Below are positions 1-9,639 of a DNA stretch of 64,000 bases, in pieces. Within the stretch, counting starts at the first letter, position 1. Each line of letters begins with the position of its first letter. The notes beneath the pieces are model-generated. The model worked only from the letters and a program-made list of their open reading frames with translations, did not search any database and was not told the DNA's origin. The DNA is from Oceanobacillus arenosus (GTDB lineage: Bacteria > Bacillota > Bacilli > Bacillales > Amphibacillaceae), in assembly GCF_003369575.1 (NCBI RefSeq), contig NZ_PIOC01000027.1:124001-188000 (forward strand). The letters are read 5' to 3'. The translations under genes were made by a program, and so were the position numbers.

Positions 1-1
1 A

Positions 2-592
2 GACCGTACCGAAGCAATATTACGTGGCGAAGGTCAATCATTTTTAAATGCAGTGAGAAAAGATATCGAATTGCTCGGGCATGCAGGCGTTGCAAATATC
101 GCAATCCCGTGTAATACTTCCCATTATTTCTACGATGAAATGCAAGCAATGACCGATATAAATATTATTAACATGATTCGTGACACTACGGAATATATTT
201 ATCACAAACATGGTAAAGGAAGTAAGGTCGGTATTCTAGCAACAAATGGTACGATTTCAACCGGTATTTATGAGTTTGAATGTAAACGAAGTGCGCTTGA
301 GCCCTATCACCCAAACGAAGATACACAGGAAAAAATAATGAAAATCATTTACGACATTAAGGCAGATGTGAATTATCAACCAGCTTCGCTCGATGGCATG
401 ATTCATGATTTAATAACGAAAGAAAACTGTGCTTGCGTTATTTTAGGTTGTACGGAATTATCTTCCGTCACTTTGAGTGAAGAAAGTAAGATGCATTGCA
501 TTGATCCAATGGAAATCCTAGCAGAAAATGCGATACGTCTATCTGGAAAACAATCAAAATTAACGCTTATCAATGAGCAAGTATTTAGTTGA
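2..592 (+). CDS. Aspartate/glutamate racemase family protein (5' end outside window)
   Basis: The reading frame is open from the first bases, so the start lies upstream of the window; about 196 residues are visible and roughly 35 are missing by the usual family length of about 230. Both catalytic-cysteine motifs of the cofactor-independent Asp/Glu racemase fold are present: PCNTSH near visible residue 37 and LGCTELS near residue 150. Family members interconvert L- and D-aspartate or act on related amino acids in the cytoplasm. The substrate cannot be told from sequence. A short gene follows 21 bp downstream and shares the terminator at 841. Confidence 0.85.
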   Translation, partial: DRTEAILRGEGQSFLNAVRKDIELLGHAGVANIAIPCNTSHYFYDEMQAMTDINIINMIRDTTEYIYHKHGKGSKVGILATNGTISTGIYEFECKRSALEPYHPNEDTQEKIMKIIYDIKADVNYQPASLDGMIHDLITKENCACVILGCTELSSVTLSEESKMHCIDPMEILAENAIRLSGKQSKLTLINEQVFS

Positions 593-613
593 TTTGGGAT
601 AAAGGAGGAGAAT

Positions 614-838
614 ATGTTGAAGCAACAAGACAAAATGAGGTTTGATAACTTTCTCAAGGAATCATTTAAAAATGATGTTCTCGTCCGAGAATTGCGATTA
701 TCAAGGCCTGAGGTGGATTATCTTCAACAATCCTTTCCGAATGCAGCAATAAGCTGTTTAACAACGAATAATCAGCAAGAGAAACATTGGTATAAAGTAG
801 AGCTACAAACAGTGCACGCACCGCAATATGTTGGATAA
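614..838 (+). CDS. Small hypothetical protein, 74 aa
   Basis: A good ribosome site (AAAGGAGGAG) sits just before the ATG, and the gene ends three bases before a strong terminator, so it is probably a real second gene of the racemase transcript. The protein is soluble, mixed in charge, without a signal peptide or membrane segment, and I do not recognise a family. Confidence 0.6.
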   Translation: MLKQQDKMRFDNFLKESFKNDVLVRELRLSRPEVDYLQQSFPNAAISCLTTNNQQEKHWYKVELQTVHAPQYVG

Positions 839-840
839 AC

Positions 841-879
841 AAAATGACAGCCTTTATAACTAGAGGCTGTCATTTTTTT
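841..879 (+). terminator. Intrinsic terminator after the racemase unit
   Basis: The arms AAATGACAGCCT and AGGCTGTCATTT form a 12-bp hairpin around a short loop, followed by a T run. Confidence 0.85.
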
Positions 880-918
880 AATATATGCGACCATATCGCA
901 TCGCTCTATTGCCACTGT

Positions 919-1238
919 TGATGTAAAGAGCGAACTAGTGACAATTGTAATTTTAGATTTTGCCAGCAGTTACTATTCGTACGAGGGTCTCCAGTATTTT
1001 GCTACAATCGACGTCGATAGTCCGTGGTTTTGTCATTCTTTTGACGTTAGATTCTGCACTACCCCCAGCGGAAAAAATACACGAAGACTCCTGCGGGAAG
1101 AAGAGCCTAGGTGAGACTCTGAAGTGCGATAGCACAAAGAGGCTCACCAGCTCCCCTAAGGTGCGCGAAGTGTATTTTTGGAGCGGTGGATCAGGTAGCA
1201 AAATATCATCCTAAGTTAGTTCGCACTTTATATAAACT
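919..1238. repeat. MITE-like dispersed repeat, copy 1
   Basis: About 320 bp with no credible gene. The ends are imperfect inverted repeats: GTAAAGAGCGAACTAGTG on the left, and on the right GTTAGTTCGCACTTTATA, whose complement begins TATAAAGTGCGAAC. The interior holds a GC-richer core with AATACACGAAGACTCCTGC and later GCGCGAAGTGTATTTTTGG, themselves roughly inverted. Related copies lie at 7725, 17959 and 62896. Whether it moves by a transposase supplied elsewhere is inference. Confidence 0.7.
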
Positions 1239-1255
1239 TTAAGCTTACCCATTAT

Positions 1256-2032
1256 TTACGATTCTACATTTTCATCAAGAATAATAATTTCTACGCGTCG
1301 ATTTTTTGTCATATTTGCCGGAGTATCATTTTCTGTAAGTGGACGCAGCTCTCCATATCCAGCAATCGAGAAACGCGATTCATCTATGTTATAGAATTCG
1401 ATAAAATAGCGAACAACACTGCTTGCACGTGCTCCCGAAAGCTCCCAGTTGGATGGATAACGAAAGCTATTCTCCGGTCTGCTGTCGGTATGCCCTTCCA
1501 CTTTTACTTCGTTCGGTATTTGTGATAGCAGTGTACCAATTCGTTGCAAAAAAGGTATACCAGTTTCTAGAATATTCGCATCACCTGGATTGAAAAAAAT
1601 ACTATCCTGCAGTACTAGTTCAACGCCACGGTCTGTACGATTCGCGGTGATCAGTCCGTTCAGATCATGTTCATCTAAATATGCTTCAACATTACCTACT
1701 AGAGCGGTTAATGAATCGGCTTCTTCAGGTTCTTCTATGTCCCTTTCAATATCCAAATTGATTGGATCCTCGAACGCATTCCTATTTTCTCCAGTTTCCT
1801 CCACACTTGTCCTGTCTGTCGGGTATTCACTTGGAACAACGGATGGAAAGAAATCAAAAATCATCCGATTTTGAAACGACTGCGAAACTGCATCCAATTT
1901 CGTTTGATCAACCTGTGACATGGAGAACAACAATACAAAAAACACTAAAATCAATGTGATCATATCCGAATATGTAACCATCCATTTTGGTGAACCATTA
2001 TTTGTTGATTTTTTAATATGTCTAAGCTTCAT
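1256..2032 (-). CDS. motS: Flagellar stator protein MotS (MotB family)
   Basis: The 258-residue protein has the MotB layout: a short basic N-terminus, one membrane helix (about residues 20-40) starting with YSDM, whose aspartate at about 23 is the expected ion-binding residue, a linker, and an OmpA-like peptidoglycan-binding domain at about 135-255 with VEGHTDSRP and a final NRRVEI. It is the B half of a stator that couples ion flow to flagellar rotation. The gene overlaps motP by 11 bp. Position directly downstream of ccpA-motP is the arrangement known for the sodium-driven MotPS pair of Bacillus, which is why MotS is preferred over MotB; sodium use itself is inferred. Confidence 0.9.
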   Translation of the reverse strand: MKLRHIKKSTNNGSPKWMVTYSDMITLILVFFVLLFSMSQVDQTKLDAVSQSFQNRMIFDFFPSVVPSEYPTDRTSVEETGENRNAFEDPINLDIERDIEEPEEADSLTALVGNVEAYLDEHDLNGLITANRTDRGVELVLQDSIFFNPGDANILETGIPFLQRIGTLLSQIPNEVKVEGHTDSRPENSFRYPSNWELSGARASSVVRYFIEFYNIDESRFSIAGYGELRPLTENDTPANMTKNRRVEIIILDENVES

Positions 2033-2852
2033 GGATATCGGTCCCTACAAACGCTGGATCATCTTCTCGTTCTTGTGGCTTCGCTAGTGTTCCCTTTGGA
2101 AGGAAGGCACTTAGCTTCTCTTCTAAGATACGTGGATTTTGACCGGATTGGACACCGATAATCCCTTCGATAATAATCTGCTTAATAAAGACTTCCTCTT
2201 CCGTCTTCGCCTCTAGCTTACTTGCCATTGGTAAAAAGAATAAATTTGCTAAAACCGTTCCATATAGCGTCGTAAGTAAAGCAACCGCCATACTAGGTCC
2301 AAGCGCAGATGCATCAGATAAGTCATTCAGCATGAGGACCAGACCGATTAGCGTACCAATCATTCCCCATGCTGGCGCGTATTCCCCTGCTTTTTCAAAT
2401 AAAACCCTACCTTTAAAATGCCGATCTTCCATTGCCGTAATTTCTGCTTCCATAATATCTTTGATAACTTCTGGCTCTACTCCATCTACAGCAAGAAGGA
2501 AGCCTTTTCGAATATATGTATCTTCAATCTCACTTATTTCCGATTCCAGCGCAAGAATGCCTTCCCTTCTTGCGCGATCGGATAAATGAATAAAAAGCTG
2601 TATTAATTCATTAAGCTCCTGGTCATTTTTATGAAATGCCTGCTTAAAAATATTACCAGCGAGTTTTATTTGTTCGAATTTAAAGGTAATCATCATCGAC
2701 CCAATAATTCCACCGATAACAATGAAGATAGATGGGATGTCCAGAAAGGATGCAAGTCCTTCGCTTCCTCCACTTGATAGAATCGCGAGCATAATCATAA
2801 TAAAGCCTAAAGTAATGCCAATAGGGGTTAATATATCACGTTTTCTCATCAT
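2022..2852 (-). CDS. motP: Flagellar stator protein MotP (MotA family)
   Basis: A 276-residue MotA/TolQ/ExbB-type protein with four membrane segments, two near the N-terminus (about 10-30 and 37-58) and two flanking residues 160-210. The third carries the proline-containing PAWGMIGTLIGLV and the fourth VALLTTLYGTVLANLFF, with the long charged cytoplasmic loop between pairs that contacts the rotor. It forms the stator channel with MotS, translated from the same transcript. A ribosome site GGGAG stands before the ATG. The gap to ccpA is about 100 bp and contains a weak hairpin (2879-2923, arms TGTAAGTAAGC and GCTTATTTACA) that may partly separate the two units. Confidence 0.9.
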   Translation of the reverse strand: MMRKRDILTPIGITLGFIMIMLAILSSGGSEGLASFLDIPSIFIVIGGIIGSMMITFKFEQIKLAGNIFKQAFHKNDQELNELIQLFIHLSDRARREGILALESEISEIEDTYIRKGFLLAVDGVEPEVIKDIMEAEITAMEDRHFKGRVLFEKAGEYAPAWGMIGTLIGLVLMLNDLSDASALGPSMAVALLTTLYGTVLANLFFLPMASKLEAKTEEEVFIKQIIIEGIIGVQSGQNPRILEEKLSAFLPKGTLAKPQEREDDPAFVGTDIHEA

Positions 2853-2955
2853 TAAATCTCCCTCAAATTAATATACAAATGTAAGTAAGCCGCCAATAAT
2901 GAAATTGGAAGCTTATTTACATTGCATTCGTATATTTATTATATCGGCATGTTAA

Positions 2956-3951
2956 TTATATTGTTGAATCCCTTACTTCAATTCGATGTGGTAATGTAAT
3001 ATTCTTTTCTGTTACTTCTTCTTTATTCATATATTTCGTAAGTAGTCTCATTGCAACTGCACCAATATCATACATTGGCTGTACAACTGTTGATAATGTC
3101 GGACGTACCATTGTTGCAAGTCTTGTATTATCGAAACCGAATACTTGTACATCCTCTGGAACGTTAAGTCCCATATCTTGTACACCATGGATAATACCCA
3201 ATGCCATTTCATCTGCTGCAACAAAGATTGCAGATGGTAGTTTCCCTAAATCTGCTAGTTGTTTTACTGCATCTAGTCCAGACTCATAAGAATAATCCCC
3301 TTTGACGATTAAATCCTCATTGAGTGAAATTGACGCTTCTTCTAATGCACGTTTATAACCATCGTATTTGTATTGGTCTACAGTAGTTTCCATTGTACCA
3401 CTTACAAATGCTGGAAGTTTATTGCCTTTTTCAATTAGATATTTCGTTGCTTCATATGCAGCAGCTTCATAATCAATATTTACTGCTGCAATCGATTGTG
3501 TATCATCATACGTAGATGCTAGAACGACAGGCACATTTGCTGTATTAAATTGATTGATATGGTCTTCTGTAATGGTTCCACCCATGAAAAGGATACCATC
3601 TACTTGCTTCTCAAACATCGTATTAATTAATTTTAATTCATTTTCTTTATTTTGATCCGAGTTACTTAGGATGATATTATATTTATACATTCTTGCAATA
3701 TCTTCTATTCCACGTGCCAACTCTGAAAAGAAGATACTTGAAATATCAGGAATAATTGCGCCAACAGTTGTTGTCTTCTTACTTGCTAATCCTCGTGCAA
3801 CAGCATTTGGACGATATCCCAATCTTTCAATCGTTGCCTGTACTTTTTTACGTGTTGTTGGTTTCACATTAGGGTTGCCATTTACTACTCGGGAAACGGT
3901 AGCCATGGAAACATTTGCTTCTCTTGCTACATCATATATTGTTATATTCAC
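2956..3951 (-). CDS. ccpA: Catabolite control protein A
   Basis: A full-length (331 aa) LacI-family regulator. The N-terminal helix-turn-helix is typical ([20 protein letters not shown], residues 5-24), followed by the hinge helix [12 protein letters not shown] and a periplasmic-binding-protein-like core. In Bacillus, CcpA binds HPr(Ser-P) and cre operators to control carbon catabolite repression and activation. The start is GTG, placed 8 bases after AGGAGG. Synteny with aroA upstream and motPS downstream matches Bacillus subtilis and supports CcpA over other LacI paralogues. Confidence 0.95.
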   Translation of the reverse strand: MNITIYDVAREANVSMATVSRVVNGNPNVKPTTRKKVQATIERLGYRPNAVARGLASKKTTTVGAIIPDISSIFFSELARGIEDIARMYKYNIILSNSDQNKENELKLINTMFEKQVDGILFMGGTITEDHINQFNTANVPVVLASTYDDTQSIAAVNIDYEAAAYEATKYLIEKGNKLPAFVSGTMETTVDQYKYDGYKRALEEASISLNEDLIVKGDYSYESGLDAVKQLADLGKLPSAIFVAADEMALGIIHGVQDMGLNVPEDVQVFGFDNTRLATMVRPTLSTVVQPMYDIGAVAMRLLTKYMNKEEVTEKNITLPHRIEVRDSTI

Positions 3952-3995
3952 TTTAATTACCTCCTAAAATTGTTCCAAGCCCATTTCTTTATCTT

Positions 3996-4024
3996 ATCAT
4001 ACTCTACCACGGAAAAAATTACAA
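3996..4024 (-). promoter_or_regulatory. Probable sigma-A promoter of ccpA
   Basis: On the minus strand TTGTAA and TATGAT are separated by exactly 17 bases, about 45-70 bases upstream of the ccpA GTG. Fit to consensus is good but untested. Confidence 0.55.
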
Positions 4025-4170
4025 AACAAATAGTAATAATAATCTTTTACTTGCTGGTAGATACGCATTATGTCATGCTTTCCTATTCTTTGTACCATTT
4101 TTATGTAATAAAGTGTTATATAGTGACAACTCGATCCTCTTGGTGACTATGTCCACTAGCAATGCAAATC

Positions 4171-4201
4171 AAAAAAGCTAATCGCCGATAGCACGATTAG
4201 C
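4171..4201 (-). terminator. Terminator downstream of aroA
   Basis: Read on the minus strand, GCTAATCG and CGATTAGC form an 8-bp stem around a 9-base loop and are followed by six T residues. It separates aroA from ccpA. Confidence 0.8.
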
Positions 4202-4224
4202 TTCTCACATTGCATCTATAATTA

Positions 4225-5301
4225 TTAATTTTTAAGTCGGCGGTCTACTTCAATTATTTCCTCAAAGAATTTATCAAATGTTGGAATATCCATTTGTTGT
4301 GCAGAATCAGATAATGCAACAGCTGGGTCTGGATGTACTTCAGCCATGACGCCATCTGCACCGACAGCAATAGCAGCCTTCGCTGTTGGCAGAAGTAAAT
4401 CACGGCGTCCTGTTGAATGCGTAACATCGACCATTACAGGTAAATGTGTCTCTTGTTTTAATACAGGAACAGCTGAGATATCTAATGTATTACGTGTTGC
4501 TGTTTCGTACGTACGAATTCCCCGTTCACATAGAATAATGTTCCCATTTCCACGTGACATGATGTATTCAGCAGCATTAATAAATTCTGAGATAGTTGCA
4601 GATAATCCACGTTTTAATAGTACTGGTTTATTTACTTCTCCTGCTGCTTTTAATAACTCAAAGTTTTGCATGTTTCGTGCACCAATTTGAATCACATCTA
4701 AGTATTCAACCGCTTGTTCGATATGTGCAGGATTGACAATTTCACTAATGACGGCTAAATCATATTCATCCGCTACTTTTCTAAGAATCTGTAAACCTTC
4801 TAAACCTAACCCTTGGAAATCATATGGAGAGGTTCTTGGCTTAAATGCGCCACCTCTTAATAGCTTAAGCCCCTTGCTTTGCAGGGATTTAGCAACAGCA
4901 GCAGTCTGTTCATAGCTTTCCACCGAGCATGGACCGAATACAAAATGTGTTTTGCCATCTCCAACTTTTTCCCCTTTAATTTCAACAATTGTATTCTCTG
5001 CTTTCTTCTTACGTGAAACGAGTAATGCTTTGCGATGATCGTCTTCCTGTAACTCTAATCCAGCTTTAAAGATTTCCTTGAAAATATGTTCAATCGTTGA
5101 ATTTTCAAAGGGACCATTATTTTTCGATGTGATTAGGTTTAACATTTCACGTTCTCGAATTGGATCAAATCGATACATACTTTGCTTGTTCTTCACTTGG
5201 CCAACTTGTTGGACAAGTGCTGCACGATTATTGATTAGTTCAAGTATTTCTAAATTAACTTCATCTAATTGATTTCTTAATTGATCCATTTCATTACTCA
5301 T
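4225..5301 (-). CDS. aroA: Bifunctional chorismate mutase / DAHP synthase
   Basis: The protein joins an AroQ-type chorismate mutase (about residues 1-85) to a type I-beta 3-deoxy-D-arabino-heptulosonate 7-phosphate synthase (about 95-358), the first enzyme of the shikimate pathway; the mutase domain is thought to serve as the prephenate/chorismate feedback sensor. Visible synthase motifs are [24 protein letters not shown] and [11 protein letters not shown] start at the ATG of MSNEMDQL (358 aa, the usual length), about ten bases after GGAGG, rather than at an upstream codon that would put the ribosome site inside the gene. Some databases call this gene aroG. Confidence 0.93.
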   Translation of the reverse strand: MSNEMDQLRNQLDEVNLEILELINNRAALVQQVGQVKNKQSMYRFDPIREREMLNLITSKNNGPFENSTIEHIFKEIFKAGLELQEDDHRKALLVSRKKKAENTIVEIKGEKVGDGKTHFVFGPCSVESYEQTAAVAKSLQSKGLKLLRGGAFKPRTSPYDFQGLGLEGLQILRKVADEYDLAVISEIVNPAHIEQAVEYLDVIQIGARNMQNFELLKAAGEVNKPVLLKRGLSATISEFINAAEYIMSRGNGNIILCERGIRTYETATRNTLDISAVPVLKQETHLPVMVDVTHSTGRRDLLLPTAKAAIAVGADGVMAEVHPDPAVALSDSAQQMDIPTFDKFFEEIIEVDRRLKN

Positions 5302-5348
5302 TTCATCTACGCCTCCAGAAAAATTTTGTATTATAATAATTAGTGACA

Positions 5349-5377
5349 ATTATAGCTAAAAAAATCGAATTTGTCAC
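5349..5377 (-). promoter_or_regulatory. Probable sigma-A promoter of aroA
   Basis: On the minus strand GTGACA and TATAAT are separated by 17 bases, which would place the transcript start about 40 bases before the aroA ATG. A weaker plus-strand candidate in the same stretch (TTGTCA at 5371 and TATAAT at 5391, spacing only 14) points at the FtsA-like gene. Confidence 0.55.
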
Positions 5378-5542
5378 TCTAAACTTGTAGTATAATAGAA
5401 ATAATCAATCAACTTTCGATGAGGCAAAACAGTAATAATACGATTAAAACTTGATGTTGAGCCAATGAAAGCGCAATTAATTAGATAGAAAAGTCTTAAA
5501 ACTTATTCAATAAATTTTGCAATCATATAGAGGAGTATCACA

Positions 5543-7675
5543 ATGGAAAATCAGATTTTCGCTTTAGATATCGGTACAAGAACGGTTACTGGAATTATTC
5601 TGGAACAACAGGAGGAAAAATATTCGGTTGTTGATTATGTTATGAAAGAACATCGAGACAGATCCATGCTTGATGGACAAATCCATAATGTAATTGCCGT
5701 CGCTGAAGTTATTAAAGAAGTACGTGAGGAATTGGAAGAACGGACAGGTACAACCTTAAATAGAGTTTGTGTAGCGGCAGCTGGTCGCTCGTTAAAAACG
5801 GTAGAATCCACAGCAATTATCCCGCTTAATCAACAGATCATTACCGACGAGGAGACCATTAAGCATCTCGAGCTCAGCGCGGTGCAAACAGCTCAAGTGA
5901 AGCTTGCAGAGCTAGAAAAGGATAAGGATTACTCCAATTATTATTGTGTCGGTTATTCCGTCCTGCAATATACCATTGATGATGAAAAAATTGGTTCCCT
6001 TATCGATCAAAGCGGTGACACTGCTGCTGTCGAAATCATTGCTACCTTCTTGCCCAAAGTTGTTGTTGAATCATTACTGGCAGCACTTGCCCGGGCTAAT
6101 ATTGAAATGGAAGCTTTAACACTTGAACCAATTGCAGCGATTCATGTATTAATACCTGAATCAATGAGAAGGTTAAATGTTGCATTAGTCGATATCGGTG
6201 CTGGTACAAGTGACATCGCAATTACAGATCGCGGAACGGTTGTAGCTTACGGCATGGTGCCAGTTGCAGGTGATGAAATAACCGAGGCAATTAGCGACGA
6301 ATACTTACTCGATTTTCCAGAGGCAGAGCAAACGAAGAGAAGAATCGTCAATCACGGTAAGGCCACCGTCCATGACATCTTAGGTTTTGAAACGGTCATT
6401 ACATATGAGAACCTTGTGAATGATGTGAAAGGCCAGGTGAAAAAACTAGCAAAATCGATTACAAAGGAAATTTATCAATTAAATGGAAAATCTCCAAAAG
6501 CAGTGATGCTAGTTGGGGGCGGTAGTCTGACACCGGATTTGCCAACAATTTTAGCTGACAGGTTAGAGCTTCCTGCGAATCGTGTAGCTGTTCGTGGAAT
6601 TGATGCAATCCAAAATTTAGTGCAAAACGAAAGCATTCCAAATGGACCCGATTTTGTCACGCCAATAGGGATTGCCATCGCAGCCAAGCAAAATCCAATC
6701 CATTATATCAGTATCCACGTAAACAAAAAAGTAATTCGTTTGTTTGAAATGAAACAATTAACGGTTGGTGATTGCCTCGTACAAGCCGGCATTGTTTTAA
6801 ATAAATGGTACGGCAAACCTGGAAACGCCTCGATTGTAAAGCTTAATGGGCAAACAATCACGATCCCCGGAGAATATGGGACGTCACCAGTCATCATGCT
6901 AAATGGGCAATTAGCTGGCGTAGAGGATCTCGTCCATCATCAAGATAAAATTACGATTTCAAAAGGTGAGGATGGAAATAGCGCAGCCGTAACGCTTAGT
7001 GAACTAATTGGCGAAATACCGTCACTTAAGATTCAATTTAATCAGCAGCCAATGGAAATCAAGCCTATAATCCATGTAAATCAGGTGAAAAAGACGACAG
7101 ACTACCCTGTACAGGATAACGATGATATTGTGATTCAAGAGGTTAAAACAATTGAAGATTTTCTTAAACATAGCAGAAATCATATAGCAAACGAAACCGA
7201 AGTATTTACGGTCTATGTTAATATCGAATCCATAAACCTTGATGTTGGGGCAACACAGTTTTATCTCAATGGCAGACAAGTTAGCATTGACCACCCATTA
7301 AGGCAGCATGATCAGCTCGTAATAAGCGATGCAAGAACACCAACCGTTCATGATCTATTAACAAAGGTGGACCTTGACTACCTTCAAACGATTACGATTA
7401 CCTTCAATGGCGAGGTCGTACAATTAAAACAGCCTGCCCTAATTGTCTTGCATGACGGAGTCGAATTACATGAAGAAAACATCATCAATCGATTCGATCG
7501 CGTGGAAATAAAGGAACGTCCACTCGAACGCTTTATTTTCCAGGATGTATTTCGCTATGTAGACATTAACTTAAACCAAATCAGCGGGAAATTTAAATTA
7601 TATAAAAATGAGCAGCCAACAAGCTTCGACCAACCTATTGAGAATGGCGATGCACTAGCTATCAGATGGGATTAA
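5543..7675 (+). CDS. FtsA/PilM-like ATPase with repeated C-terminal domains
   Basis: Residues 1 to about 375 follow the FtsA branch of the actin fold: DIGTRTVTGIIL at the N-terminus (phosphate 1), VDIGAGTSDIAI near 217 (phosphate 2) and MLVGGGSLTPDLP near 327 (adenosine). The remaining 335 residues are not part of FtsA. They contain five stretches of similar build, hydrophobic-N/D-G or N followed about 12 residues later by D-x-hydrophobic (about 451-472, 509-530, 572-593, 633-655, 684-707), which resembles chained SLBB/ThiS-type beta-grasp units. No C-terminal membrane-targeting helix of FtsA is seen. Homologues next to aroA in related genera are annotated as cell-division protein, but true FtsA is normally beside ftsZ, so the role is open. 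Confidence 0.75.
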   Translation: MENQIFALDIGTRTVTGIILEQQEEKYSVVDYVMKEHRDRSMLDGQIHNVIAVAEVIKEVREELEERTGTTLNRVCVAAAGRSLKTVESTAIIPLNQQIITDEETIKHLELSAVQTAQVKLAELEKDKDYSNYYCVGYSVLQYTIDDEKIGSLIDQSGDTAAVEIIATFLPKVVVESLLAALARANIEMEALTLEPIAAIHVLIPESMRRLNVALVDIGAGTSDIAITDRGTVVAYGMVPVAGDEITEAISDEYLLDFPEAEQTKRRIVNHGKATVHDILGFETVITYENLVNDVKGQVKKLAKSITKEIYQLNGKSPKAVMLVGGGSLTPDLPTILADRLELPANRVAVRGIDAIQNLVQNESIPNGPDFVTPIGIAIAAKQNPIHYISIHVNKKVIRLFEMKQLTVGDCLVQAGIVLNKWYGKPGNASIVKLNGQTITIPGEYGTSPVIMLNGQLAGVEDLVHHQDKITISKGEDGNSAAVTLSELIGEIPSLKIQFNQQPMEIKPIIHVNQVKKTTDYPVQDNDDIVIQEVKTIEDFLKHSRNHIANETEVFTVYVNIESINLDVGATQFYLNGRQVSIDHPLRQHDQLVISDARTPTVHDLLTKVDLDYLQTITITFNGEVVQLKQPALIVLHDGVELHEENIINRFDRVEIKERPLERFIFQDVFRYVDINLNQISGKFKLYKNEQPTSFDQPIENGDALAIRWD

Positions 7676-7724
7676 GGTAAGGAAAGCAACATTGATGCAC
7701 GCTCTCAATGCTTAATTTGCTTTT

Positions 7725-8102
7725 TATATAAAGTGGGAACTAGTCTGGAGTGAAGAGCGTTCACGGGCCAGTCGCTCCGGAAATACACTTCGCTTTCCGC
7801 GGGCGGCTGGTGAGCCTCTTTGTGCTATTGCACTTCACAGTCTCACCGAGGCCTTTCCTCCCGCAGGAGTCTCCGTGTATTTCCTACGCTGGGTATGTGC
7901 AATTGCCATAGTATATATGTGAGAGATTCCTCCAAACGCGGCTGTTGATTATAACAGAGAACAGGAGACTACTAAGGGAATAGTAACGGCCGAAGATCCA
8001 TCGCAAGCAGTTTTCTTTCGATGGATGAGACCGCGTTTTCCTCTGGATGTGCACTGTCCGGAGTTGAAATCAAGAGTACGACTAGTTCACACTTTATATC
8101 AA
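7725..8102. repeat. MITE-like dispersed repeat, copy 2
   Basis: The longest copy. Ends: TATAAAGTGGGAACTAGTC on the left, GACTAGTTCACACTTTATAT on the right (inverted). The core, with CTCCCGCAGGAGTCTCCGTG, runs opposite to the core of copy 1. An extra block of about 150 bp lies on the right of the core. It occupies most of the gap between the FtsA-like gene and the ytxH terminator. Confidence 0.7.
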
Positions 8103-8192
8103 CTGCGAATTATCGTTCATTGTTTGTAAGTCTTTTTCGCAGTATATCATTCATCTCATCTTTTTAGGAAGTTACTATTAGAATACAGACTT

Positions 8193-8226
8193 AAAAAGAG
8201 CTACAGCCTTCTAAGCTGTAGCTCTT
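8193..8226 (-). terminator. Terminator of the ytxGH unit
   Basis: AAGAGCTACAGC and GCTGTAGCTCTT pair over 12 bp with a short loop; on the minus strand the stem is followed by a T run. Confidence 0.85.
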
Positions 8227-8236
8227 CTAACATCAT

Positions 8237-8842
8237 TTATTTTTGTTGTTGACTTACTTTTGTTTGAACTTTATTCGCTGTCTTTTGTGTAGCATTATTT
8301 ACATTTTTTGCAGTTTCCCCGGTTTTAGCAGTTGCATTTTTCGCTGTTTCTTGTGTGTTTTTGTTTTCGTTTACTTTTTTCGTTACTTCTTGGGTTTTCT
8401 CTTTTGCAGCATTTGTTACCACTTCTGTTTTCTCTTTTGCAGCCTTAGTTGCTTCTTCCACTTTCTCATTTACTTCTTTTGCTAACTCTGCTGATTTATT
8501 ACTGACGTTCTTACTTAATTCTTTCGTCTTTTCAGCTACATTCTTTGTTAAATCCTGTGTCTTTTGTGCAACATTTTTTGATACTTGTGACGTTGTATCC
8601 ATTGCTTTTTTGCGTAAATCAGTACCAGTAGTGAATGCTTTTTCTTTCCAATCAGAGCCTTTTTCTTGTGCAATATCTTTCCACTCACTTGCACGATATT
8701 TCATTTGGGTTGCACCTTGATTAATATCTCCACGTAATTGACTCCCTGATTTCGGAGCGAATAATAATGCCACAGAAGCACCCACAATCGTTCCAAATAA
8801 AGTTCCGATGATAAAGTCTTTTGTATTAATATTATCAGCCAT
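8237..8842 (-). CDS. ytxH: YtxH-like stress protein with coiled repeat tail
   Basis: After a short N-terminus there is one hydrophobic helix (FIIGTLFGTIVGASVALLFA, about residues 9-28) followed by APKSG, the YtxH/gas-vesicle-protein-like signature. The remaining 160 residues are a lysine/glutamate/threonine-rich amphipathic tail of roughly 11-residue repeats of the form KTxELxKNV, like apolipoprotein or LEA-type helices. In Bacillus subtilis the ytxGHJ genes belong to the general stress (sigma-B) regulon; regulation here is not visible. I start at the ATG six bases after GGAGGA; translation from further upstream would swallow the ribosome site. ytxG ends about 18 bp before it. Confidence 0.85.
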   Translation of the reverse strand: MADNINTKDFIIGTLFGTIVGASVALLFAPKSGSQLRGDINQGATQMKYRASEWKDIAQEKGSDWKEKAFTTGTDLRKKAMDTTSQVSKNVAQKTQDLTKNVAEKTKELSKNVSNKSAELAKEVNEKVEEATKAAKEKTEVVTNAAKEKTQEVTKKVNENKNTQETAKNATAKTGETAKNVNNATQKTANKVQTKVSQQQK

Positions 8843-8860
8843 TTCTATTCCTCCTATCAT

Positions 8861-9274
8861 TTATTTCTTTTTGGAATTACGTTTACTAACAAAATCAAAG
8901 ATGGTTGCTCCCCATTTCACTGCTTCAGCAGCTTTCTCTTGGTCGCCTTTAGATGTTCGAGAAATACTTTCAGAAAGATTGTTCAATGCTTCATTGAACC
9001 CTTTTACCGAATCACCAACACCTTTTGCACCATCAAAAAGACTATTTAATTTTGATGACTTCTTATTCATATCATCTGCTAATTCATTCGTTTTATTAAG
9101 TAATTCTGTAGTTTCGGTCGTAACACCTTGAATTTGTGTTTCCAATCCTTTTAATGTGGTAGACACCTCACCCATTGTTCCTTTCGCTGCCTTCAATGTG
9201 ATGATGACATAAATTACTAAAACTACAAATGCTATAGCTGCTATAATCGCAGCAAGGTATAACATCACTTCCAC
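8861..9274 (-). CDS. ytxG: YtxG-like DUF948 protein
   Basis: The protein is 137 aa with one N-terminal membrane helix (about residues 4-26) and a long predicted coiled coil (about 30-105) rich in T, E, N and K, matching DUF948/YtxG. It lies directly upstream of ytxH on the same transcript, as in Bacillus subtilis. The assigned GTG start has only a distant GGGG sequence; an ATG three codons later is an alternative. Confidence 0.8.
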   Translation of the reverse strand: MEVMLYLAAIIAAIAFVVLVIYVIITLKAAKGTMGEVSTTLKGLETQIQGVTTETTELLNKTNELADDMNKKSSKLNSLFDGAKGVGDSVKGFNEALNNLSESISRTSKGDQEKAAEAVKWGATIFDFVSKRNSKKK

Positions 9275-9558
9275 GTAAGATTCAACCCCTTTTTCGAATA
9301 ATATCGTTCTACTAGTGCAATTGGAATAAATAGTTGCTGTAGGATATTAGCTTTTACAATTCTTATTAAGTAATTCCCTCTCGTGAGATTGCTTAAACAT
9401 TATGTAGGGTAAATTTCAAATTGCAAACCTATTCATTCATAACCCTAGTATATAACTTTTCCTAATTTTTATCGAGAAAAAGGATAAATAAACTTTAACG
9501 ATGGTCCAAAAGGCCCAACTCTGATTGTGGGCTACTACTTAATTAATGAAATAGGCCT
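9275..9558. other. Intergenic stretch between murC terminator and ytxG
   Basis: No gene seen. It holds a small hairpin near 9511-9535 (GCCCAACT and its partner TGGGC) and AT-rich sequence that should carry the ytxG promoter; I could not single one out. Confidence 0.4.
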
Positions 9559-9607
9559 AAAAAAAGGATACAAATCCCATTTACACATGAGAATTCGTAT
9601 CCTTTTC
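9559..9607 (-). terminator. Terminator of murC
   Basis: On the minus strand AAAAGGATAC and GTATCCTTTT form a 10-bp stem with a long loop, followed by a run of T. Confidence 0.75.
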
Positions 9608-9639
9608 AACTTTTATTCTATTTCTAAATTACTTCGTCA

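Noticed and set aside
960-1214. Frames on both strands across the MITE-like repeat
   Set aside because: Equivalent frames are not kept in the other copies, which differ by deletions out of frame.
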